DNA from: an uncultured Acidobacteriota bacterium
GTDB taxonomy: Bacteria; Acidobacteriota; Blastocatellia; RBC074
DNA: 11,985 nt
Direction: 5' to 3'
Assembly: GCA_937967285.1 (NCBI GenBank)
Contig: CALBSU010000065.1
Span: forward strand, 1 to 11,985
In this document: positions 1 through 11,985 of the stretch, piece after piece
How the letters are laid out: the number at the start of each line of letters is the position of its first letter
Position numbering within the stretch: position 1 is the first letter of the stretch
Position numbers and translations under genes: made by a program
Notes under the pieces: generated by a model
Databases searched by the model: none
Seen by the model: only the letters and a program-made list of their open reading frames with translations
Told to the model about the DNA's origin: nothing

Positions 1-74
1 TCCCGGGGGCTCGGCGCTCCCGGGGGCTCGGCGCTCCCGGGGGCTCGGCGCTCCCAGTCGCTCGGCGTTCCCGG
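1..74. repeat. 17-bp GC-rich tandem repeat at the left edge
   Basis: The unit TCCCGGGGGCTCGGCGC occurs perfectly at 1-17, 18-34 and 35-51. A degenerate fourth copy lies at 52-68 (13 of 17 bases match), and the first six bases of a fifth copy lie at 69-74. The array abuts the fadN stop codon and may continue beyond the window. There are no unique spacers, so it is not a CRISPR array. The unit length is not a multiple of three and no gene is visible in it. It contains the palindrome CCCGGG but no T-tract, so it is not a canonical intrinsic terminator. Its role is unknown. Confidence 0.9.
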
Positions 75-2465
<2,391 letters not shown>

Positions 2466-2475
2466 GGTCTTTCTC

Positions 2476-3168
2476 CTAGTAGTTTGTCAGTATCTTTTCG
2501 CTCTCGAACCCCAGTTCGACGAGCCTGTTTGTAGTCTGTTCGATCATTTCGGTCGATCCGCAGACGAGAGCCACCGGATCGTCAAGTTCCGGGATCAGGT
2601 TGTCGAGCAGGCTCTGCACGTATCCGGTCGCTCCGCTCCATTCGCCTTCGCCGGGCTGGCTGATGACCTGCCGCAGTTCGACTCCGTTCATTCGCCAGTC
2701 TGTCGCCATCTCCTCCTGGTAGCAGAAATCATCGACGCTCCGCGCACCGTAGAGCACGACCATATGGCCGAACCTGTCGCGCATCCGGAAGACATGACGC
2801 AGCGCTGAACGGAGCGGAGCCAGGCCCGTTCCCATGGCGACGAAGACGAGGTCGCTGCCGAAATGCTTCTCGACAGGGAATCCGCGGCCGACGATATCCT
2901 TGAGCATGACTTCGGCAGGCGGCTCGGGCTCGAACAGGGCGCCGGCCGCCTTCGCCGGCTGTCCGCGACGGACCAGAAATTCCAGGTCCGGATCCTCCGG
3001 CGCCGATGCGAACGCCAGATAGGAGCTGCCGTAGCCTTCGACTCCCAGAATGGCGATCTGCCCGGCGACGAAATCCGGATTCGCGCCGAGCACCGGCCTC
3101 ATCGAAAAGCTCCACACGTCCGGCGTATACCTGACGATCGAAGCGACTTTAAGTTTTATCGGCAGCAT
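2476..3168 (-). CDS. FAD/NAD(P)H oxidoreductase, ferredoxin-reductase fold
   Basis: This 230-residue protein has the two-domain layout of the ferredoxin-NAD(P)+ reductase superfamily. Residues 1-100 form the FAD-binding barrel and 105-230 the NAD(P)H domain. Visible motifs are GTGLAPLRS (113-121), the dinucleotide-binding loop; YGARSVDDFCY (140-150); and CGSTEM (203-208), the usual CG(S/P)xxM near the C-terminus. Two oddities stand out. The RxYS flavin-binding motif is altered to a Tyr-containing segment without the Arg (GSSYLAFASAP, 47-57). There is also no cysteine cluster for a 2Fe-2S centre, unlike dihydroorotate dehydrogenase or hydrogenase electron-transfer subunits. A GCGGAG ribosome-binding site precedes the ATG; gaps are 13 bp to the upstream gene and 10 bp to the downstream gene. 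Its place inside a beta-oxidation operon suggests electron transfer linked to fatty-acid oxidation, but its partner is not identifiable here. Confidence 0.8.
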   Translation of the reverse strand: MLPIKLKVASIVRYTPDVWSFSMRPVLGANPDFVAGQIAILGVEGYGSSYLAFASAPEDPDLEFLVRRGQPAKAAGALFEPEPPAEVMLKDIVGRGFPVEKHFGSDLVFVAMGTGLAPLRSALRHVFRMRDRFGHMVVLYGARSVDDFCYQEEMATDWRMNGVELRQVISQPGEGEWSGATGYVQSLLDNLIPELDDPVALVCGSTEMIEQTTNRLVELGFESEKILTNY

Positions 3169-3181
3169 CTGTTACTCCGCT

Positions 3182-5663
<2,482 letters not shown>

Positions 5664-5693
5664 AGATTTACCACCCGGGCGGAGTTATCAGCG

Positions 5694-5713
5694 CTGAATG
5701 AGCGTTCATTCAG
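5694..5713. promoter_or_regulatory. FadR-type operator palindrome
   Basis: The core TGAATGAGCGTTCATTCA (5695-5712) has perfect 7-bp arms around a 4-bp centre, extended to 8-bp arms by the flanking C and G. It matches the known Bacillus FadR consensus, TGAATGA and TCATTCA separated by four bases. It lies 30 bp upstream of the fadR start codon. It also covers about +1 to +20 of the predicted fadR promoter, an ideal position for repression. No second full copy was found in the window. Confidence 0.85.
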
Positions 5714-5720
5714 TCTGATG

Positions 5721-5749
5721 ATCTTATCGAAAAGGCGGGGGGACGGCAA
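5721..5749 (-). promoter_or_regulatory. predicted sigma-70-type promoter of the fadR operon
   Basis: On the minus strand, TTGCCG (5744-5749) lies 17 bp upstream of TAAGAT (5721-5726). This is a good match to -35 and -10 elements with optimal spacing. Transcription would start near 5714, immediately before the FadR-like palindrome, giving a leader of about 50 nt. This is a pattern match only, but its placement relative to the operator supports it. Confidence 0.6.
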
Positions 5750-5845
5750 GTGAAAGGCCGGAAAGGCGTGTAAAAAGGGCGGCAGAGCGGGGTGAGTGAT
5801 TTTTCTCTTTGAAGTTTGGGGGATGAAAACTAAACTGAAGGGAGT

Positions 5846-8005
<2,160 letters not shown>

Positions 8006-8026
8006 GACCTCTCCTTTGAAATGCGT

Positions 8027-10645
8027 TCAGGATTCGAGGAGTTTGCGGACCTGCGGTGCATAGACTGCGACGCACTCTTCCGATCCGACTCCCTGGTCGC
8101 TGTACGGCGCCCTGATCAGCTCCGTGTTTGCCTTAATCCAGCCCTCCCAGCCCATGAGTCCCGCTTCTGAGCGATGATCCTGCATCCTGATCAGCCGAAC
8201 GGTGCCGGCGTACTCGCCCGGCTCGAAGTGGCTGAAGGCATAACGGCTGGCGATGTTGCGAGTTATCAGGAACGAGGGCCTTTGCGACTTCAGGTTGAGA
8301 AATGCATTAAAGAGCGCGTTTCCGGCGGCGGCGGTCAGATCTTCGGTGATGATCTGGATGCGTCTTGTGAGATATGCCATTTTGCCGTTCCAGTCGCGAG
8401 CGCCGAGCTGATGCAGGTGGAAGTCGATTCGTTTCCCGTTATCGCCGGCCTTGAACGAACCGTGCCTGAGCTGCGCCGGCAGATAGGAATCCATCATGAA
8501 GAGCAGTTCGGTCTGTTCACCCATTGCCGTCAGCCGGCGCGCCATTTCGAAGGCGACGAAGCCTCCGAAGCAGTGTCCGAAGATTCTGTACGGCCCCGAG
8601 GGCTGCAGGTCGCGCATCCGCGCGATCATCTCATCCGCCAGTTCGCCGACGGTGTAGTGATCGCGCTGAGGAGTGAGCGCCGGATAGGGCAGGCCGAATA
8701 CCGGCTGACCGGCATCGAGATGACTCGCGATCCGGCAGAAGATACCGAACTTGTTATTGTGGCCCGCCAGGCAGAAGAGCGGGCGCCGGCTGCCGCCGAT
8801 ACGGATCGGGATGACGCCGCCGGAGATCCCCTCGACCCGGGCGGGATTGTCCAGTTCGGCCTGAACGACGCGCGCGAAGTCTCTCAGCACAGGGTTTTCA
8901 TAGAGCGCGACGTGATCGATATCGACCAGCTCCGCCGAGATGCGCGTCAGAACCTCGACCGCAAGCAGCGAATCGCCCCCGATCAGAAAGAAATTGTCGC
9001 CCGCGCCGATCAGGTCATGTTTGAGAACATCCTGCCAGATGCGCGCGATCTGCTCCTCGAGCGGTTCGTCGGGCGCTACGTAATCTTCGCCCGCGGCCCG
9101 CAGCCCTGAGATGCCGAGCCGTTCGGCCATCCCGATCCTCTGGATCTTGCCGGTCGGGCCTTTCGGAATCTCAGGCAGAAACCTGATCAGCCTGGGGACC
9201 TTGAATTGCGCGAGGCGCCGGGCGGTATGGCGGGTCAGCTCATCCTCGCCGGCCGACATTCCGCTTCTGAGCACGACGGCCGCGGCGATCTCCTCGCCGA
9301 GCGTCGGGTGCGGAATCGAGAAGGAGACAGCCTGTGCGACGGCAGGGTGTTCGAGCAGAGCTTCCTCGATCTCGCGCGGAGCGATCTTCTCGCCGCCGCG
9401 GTTGATCAACTCCTTCGTCCGCCCTGTCAGGCACAGAAACCCATCCTCATCGAAGTATCCCTGGTCTCCGGTGCGGAACCAGCCGTCGCGAAACGAATCG
9501 CGATTGGCGGATTCGTTGCGGATGTAACCGCTGGTGACGTTCCCGCCGCGGATCACGATCTCGCCGGTCGTTCCGTCAGGGAGTTCCTTCCAGTCGTTGT
9601 CGACGATCATGATTTCGGGACCGGCGGGCGGACCGACTTTGCCGGGCTTCTGCCTGCTCAGGCGGTTGCTCGCCATCTGATGCGCAGCCTCGGTCATGCC
9701 GTAAGCCTCGATGACCGGCGCCTCGAACATCTCCTCGAGATCGCTCATGACCTTCGGCGGCAGAGACGCCGACGAAGACCTGATGAACCGCAGCCGCACC
9801 CGGTCCGGTCGCCCGCAGCCGAGGACCGATTGATGGATCGTCGGGACCGCGCTGTACCAGGTCGGGCTGTACTCCTCGAGCCAGGCATGAAAATGCTTCG
9901 CCGAGAAACCCGGCGTGCAGACGATCGATCCGCCGGATGCGATCGTCGAAAGCAGGCAGGCCACCAGTCCGTGAATGTGGAACAGCGGCATCATGTTGAG
10001 ACACCGGTCGGCCGGCCCGAGTTCGAGCGTCGAGATGATGTTTCGCGACGATATGCGGAGATTGCCGTGACTGAGCGGGACGAGTTTCGGCTTCGATGTC
10101 GTGCCCGAGGTCGGCAGGATGAGCGCAACGTCGTCCGGCTTCGCGCTCCCGTCATCCGGAATGCGGGTTGCGGACGGCTTCGACTCAGTCCGGAGGGTGA
10201 ATGCGCCGGCGCCCTGCCGGGAGTCGGCGACGATCCTCAGGATCGGGATGCCCAGCCGGCGCGCCGCGCTTTCGACCTCCGGCATCTGATCGTTGATCGC
10301 GACCGTGGTTGCGCCGAGATCGTTCAGATATGTTTCGTGGCTCGACTGATTGAGCGACGGGTTGAGCGGCGCGCAGACGGCCGCGGATGCAATCGACAGA
10401 AACGCCGTCGCCATTTCAGGCCCGTTCGGCAGCGCAACCGCAACCACGTCTCCGCGTCCGATCCCGTATTCGCGCAGGCTCGCCTTTGTCCCGGCGACCT
10501 GACGATACAATGCTCCATAGTTCAGCGGATTCGTGCCCGGCGCCAGTAATGCGACTGCATCTCCCGATTCAAGGGCCAGCCCCTCGATCATCTCCGCCAG
10601 ATTCTTTACTCCATCGATCTCTTTCTGGCTTCCGTTCTCTTCCAT
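8027..10645 (-). CDS. NRPS-like adenylation-carrier-thioesterase protein with oxalyl-CoA-synthetase-like domain
   Basis: This 872-residue protein has three domains. The adenylation domain (about 15-510) has P-loop [11 protein letters not shown] (178-187), [58 protein letters not shown] and catalytic K500. These words match the oxalyl-CoA synthetase family (plant AAE3, yeast Pcs60) far better than amino-acid-activating domains. A peptidyl carrier follows (about 526-595), with GGDSL and phosphopantetheine site S559. The C-terminal type I thioesterase (about 615-872) has GHCFGG, so the nucleophile is C692 instead of Ser. D719 (MMDS) is the likely acid. No His is present in the last 48 residues, where the catalytic His is expected. 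No condensation domain exists, so it would activate one acid, load it on the carrier and transfer or release it. The gene starts 2 bp after the TIR2 stop with a weak ribosome-binding site, implying translational coupling. Confidence 0.88.
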   Translation of the reverse strand: MEENGSQKEIDGVKNLAEMIEGLALESGDAVALLAPGTNPLNYGALYRQVAGTKASLREYGIGRGDVVAVALPNGPEMATAFLSIASAAVCAPLNPSLNQSSHETYLNDLGATTVAINDQMPEVESAARRLGIPILRIVADSRQGAGAFTLRTESKPSATRIPDDGSAKPDDVALILPTSGTTSKPKLVPLSHGNLRISSRNIISTLELGPADRCLNMMPLFHIHGLVACLLSTIASGGSIVCTPGFSAKHFHAWLEEYSPTWYSAVPTIHQSVLGCGRPDRVRLRFIRSSSASLPPKVMSDLEEMFEAPVIEAYGMTEAAHQMASNRLSRQKPGKVGPPAGPEIMIVDNDWKELPDGTTGEIVIRGGNVTSGYIRNESANRDSFRDGWFRTGDQGYFDEDGFLCLTGRTKELINRGGEKIAPREIEEALLEHPAVAQAVSFSIPHPTLGEEIAAAVVLRSGMSAGEDELTRHTARRLAQFKVPRLIRFLPEIPKGPTGKIQRIGMAERLGISGLRAAGEDYVAPDEPLEEQIARIWQDVLKHDLIGAGDNFFLIGGDSLLAVEVLTRISAELVDIDHVALYENPVLRDFARVVQAELDNPARVEGISGGVIPIRIGGSRRPLFCLAGHNNKFGIFCRIASHLDAGQPVFGLPYPALTPQRDHYTVGELADEMIARMRDLQPSGPYRIFGHCFGGFVAFEMARRLTAMGEQTELLFMMDSYLPAQLRHGSFKAGDNGKRIDFHLHQLGARDWNGKMAYLTRRIQIITEDLTAAAGNALFNAFLNLKSQRPSFLITRNIASRYAFSHFEPGEYAGTVRLIRMQDHRSEAGLMGWEGWIKANTELIRAPYSDQGVGSEECVAVYAPQVRKLLES

Positions 10646-10647
10646 TC

Positions 10648-11040
10648 TTACCCGGCTTTGGCGAGCGATATTCGCTCGGTGAGGTTTGTAATGTAACCGG
10701 AGAGCTCCCCGTATCTGACGGGTTCGATCTGGTTGTAGACGGCCGGCAACTGGCCGGCTTCGATGTTGACAAGCACCGGAGTGACGGGCTTGCGCAGGGA
10801 GAATGCTTTGCCCATCTCCGAGATCAATCCGGGGCTGTCCCCCGAATCACGGGTCAGAATCATGATCACTTCATCCGCTTCGCGCAAGGACTGATTGATG
10901 CTGGTCGATATCTTCTCGCCCGGAACCGATGTCCTTTCGACAGGGTAGACCCGGACGCCCGCCGCTTCCAGCCGGTGAGCCACGTCTCTCGCCAGTTCGA
11001 TGTCGTTCTCGGTTGCGCTGATGTAGATTTTGTAGGCCAT
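10648..11040 (-). CDS. small TIR-fold protein 2 (divergent)
   Basis: This 130-residue protein consists almost only of a TIR-like fold. It begins with KIYISAT (strand A, residues 4-10) and has an amphipathic helix to about residue 28. [14 protein letters not shown] (31-44) corresponds to the BB loop, and [10 protein letters not shown] is the strand-D-like segment. Glu75 in GLISEMGKA sits where TIR NADases have their catalytic glutamate. Compared with the neighbouring TIR it lacks the FISHSS start and the WV/WC residues before the glutamate, so activity is uncertain. It aligns with TIR1 along its whole core, including a shared VTPVL segment, which suggests an old tandem duplication. GGAGG lies 9 nt before the ATG. 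It starts 16 bp after TIR1 and ends 2 bp before the synthetase gene. No membrane segment or signal peptide is seen. Confidence 0.8.
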   Translation of the reverse strand: MAYKIYISATENDIELARDVAHRLEAAGVRVYPVERTSVPGEKISTSINQSLREADEVIMILTRDSGDSPGLISEMGKAFSLRKPVTPVLVNIEAGQLPAVYNQIEPVRYGELSGYITNLTERISLAKAG

Positions 11041-11056
11041 GAATCTGAGCCTCCGT

Positions 11057-11479
11057 TTACCGCTTCCGAATGCGCTGCTTCAACTGCGTCAGATACTGGT
11101 CGAACCTGTTCAGTTCGAGCGATTTCGTGTCGGCCAGTATCTTGAGCTGGTCATGCGAGACGTACTGGAGTACGGGGGTAACGCGTTTTCGTTGAATCGA
11201 GACTGCACCTATCTCGAAGGATACCCATTCAGATTTTATGCTCTGAGGGGTGATCAGGACAACGGCTTCACGGCAGGCGTCGATACCGCGCAGAATGCGG
11301 TCCCGGATCTGGTCTCCGCCTTCCAGTTCCAGCTCGTCAAGCCAGGGCTTTGCCCCGGCGGCGCGGATCTCCTTGGCCATCTGTCCCGCGATCCACAGAT
11401 CGACCGATGAGTGGCTGATGAAGACCACATACTCGCCGCGTTTGGGGGACTGGGTTTTTCTGCTCTTCCGTGCGGCCAT
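11057..11479 (-). CDS. small TIR-domain protein 1
   Basis: This 140-residue stand-alone TIR-domain protein has a basic N-terminal tail (MAARKSRKTQSPKRG). Its TIR core runs from YVVFISHSSVD (17-27) through KPWLDELELEGGDQI (44-58, BB loop) to AVVLITPQSIKSEWVSFEIG (72-91). Glu89, in the SEWVSFE context, matches the catalytic glutamate of NAD-cleaving TIR domains, so NADase or nucleotide-cyclising activity is plausible. Bacterial TIR proteins work in NAD depletion, in making cyclic ADP-ribose-like signals (Thoeris ThsB), or as plain protein-interaction modules. The sequence alone does not decide between these. It lies 18 bp after the sigma factor gene and 16 bp before the second TIR gene. No ThsA-type effector is visible in the window. 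Confidence 0.87.
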   Translation of the reverse strand: MAARKSRKTQSPKRGEYVVFISHSSVDLWIAGQMAKEIRAAGAKPWLDELELEGGDQIRDRILRGIDACREAVVLITPQSIKSEWVSFEIGAVSIQRKRVTPVLQYVSHDQLKILADTKSLELNRFDQYLTQLKQRIRKR

Positions 11480-11497
11480 CTTCGTTCCCCGGCCGGA

Positions 11498-11985
11498 TCA
11501 ATCGTGATCATTCCTGACTTCGCGGCGGAGCCATGCGCGGGCCAGACTCCAGCCGCGTTCTATCGTGGCGTGCGATACTCCGAGTACCGCTGCCGTCTCC
11601 TCGATCGTCAAACCGCCGAAGAAACGCAGCTCGACGATTCTGGCATGCTGCGAGTTGAGATTCTCGAGCTCCTTGAGCGCATCGTCGAGGGCGATCAGAT
11701 CGATGTCCGCACGGGGCGTGAAACGGTCGGCCTTGCTGAGCGAAAGCCTGACCTCCCCGCCGCCGCGCTTGTGGGCCATCTTCTCGCGCGTGTGATCGAC
11801 AAGGATCCGTCTCATCAGCGTCGCGGCCATCCCGTAGAACTGCGCCCGGCTCTCCCAGCTCACTTCCTGCTGATTGATCATCCGCAGGTACATCTCATGC
11901 ACCAGGACCGTCGGCTGCAGCGTTTCATGGTGAGGCTGCTTGCGGAGATACGCCCGAGCCAGCCGGCGCAGCTCGTCATAGACCA
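11498..11985 (-). CDS. ECF-type RNA polymerase sigma factor (N-terminus cut by window edge)
   Basis: The reading frame is open to the right edge, and about 162 C-terminal residues are visible. It starts with VYDELRRLARAYLRKQ, then TLQPTVLVHEMYLRM, FYGMAATLMRRILVDHTREKMAHKRGGGEV, and the region-4 helix-turn-helix ELRFFGGLTIEETAAVLGVSHATIERGWSLARAWLRREV. These words identify the Sigma70_ECF group (TIGR02999), common in Acidobacteriota and Planctomycetota. A GTG at 11902 could be called as start, but the conserved residues upstream of it show that the real start lies outside the window. Many members of this group sit beside Ser/Thr kinases; here two TIR genes follow after 18 bp. It is the first visible gene of the operon and could direct RNA polymerase to this operon or to other targets. 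No anti-sigma factor is visible. Confidence 0.92.
   Translation of the reverse strand, partial: VYDELRRLARAYLRKQPHHETLQPTVLVHEMYLRMINQQEVSWESRAQFYGMAATLMRRILVDHTREKMAHKRGGGEVRLSLSKADRFTPRADIDLIALDDALKELENLNSQHARIVELRFFGGLTIEETAAVLGVSHATIERGWSLARAWLRREVRNDHD

Noticed and set aside
1..74. CRISPR array or intrinsic terminator
   Set aside because: The repeats are directly adjacent without spacers, and no stem followed by a T-tract is present.
5809..5836. TTGAAG-16 bp-TAAACT as a pfkA promoter
   Set aside because: Transcription would start around 5843, inside the ribosome-binding site and only a few bases before the ATG, which does not fit the AAGGGAG site there. Kept as unproven.
10648..11479. 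Thoeris defence system
   Set aside because: TIR proteins are present, but no ThsA-like NADase effector with SIR2 or SLOG domain is visible, so the name is not justified.
11498..11902. Sigma factor starting at the GTG at 11902 as a complete 134-residue gene
   Set aside because: The frame continues to the window edge with conserved family residues (DELRRLARAYLR, TLQPT), so the gene is longer and truncated by the window.

Overview
The window looks like chromosomal DNA of a GC-rich, heterotrophic bacterium from a non-model phylum. The best lineage clue is the partial sigma factor at the right edge. It belongs to the ECF group (Pfam Sigma70_ECF / TIGR02999 type) that is expanded in Acidobacteriota, Planctomycetota and their neighbours. 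An acidobacterial or similar origin is an inference and is not proven. Genes are tightly packed with short gaps. No tRNA, rRNA, CRISPR array or transposase was seen.

Left half (75-5663, minus strand): a four-gene fatty-acid degradation operon, transcribed right to left. In order it holds a TetR/FadR-type regulator, a long-chain acyl-CoA synthetase, an FAD/NAD(P)H oxidoreductase of the ferredoxin-reductase fold, and a FadN-type 3-hydroxyacyl-CoA dehydrogenase/enoyl-CoA hydratase. The synthetase would activate the fatty acid and FadN would carry out hydration and the second oxidation. No acyl-CoA dehydrogenase, ETF or thiolase gene is visible. A promoter with a near-perfect palindrome at its predicted start site lies just upstream of the regulator. 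The palindrome matches the Bacillus FadR box, so feedback control by acyl-CoA is likely. A GC-rich 17-bp tandem repeat lies downstream of fadN at the window edge.

Middle (5846-7192): a divergent 6-phosphofructokinase gene on the plus strand. It is followed by a 237-bp inverted-repeat element (two 75-bp arms, 95% identical) that fills the whole space between pfkA and the convergent crotonase gene.

Right half (7193-11985, minus strand): a compact five-gene operon, ECF sigma factor (cut by the window edge) - TIR protein 1 - TIR protein 2 - adenylation/carrier/thioesterase protein - crotonase, with gaps of 18, 16, 2 and 21 bp. The adenylation domain resembles oxalyl-CoA synthetase rather than an amino-acid-activating NRPS domain. 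The thioesterase has Cys in place of the nucleophilic Ser and no recognisable catalytic His. The crotonase lacks both hydratase glutamates. Two small TIR proteins next to an acyl-activating and carrier-loading enzyme, behind a dedicated sigma factor, form an unusual set. This is the best candidate here for an undescribed signalling, defence or small-molecule system; its function is not established by sequence alone.
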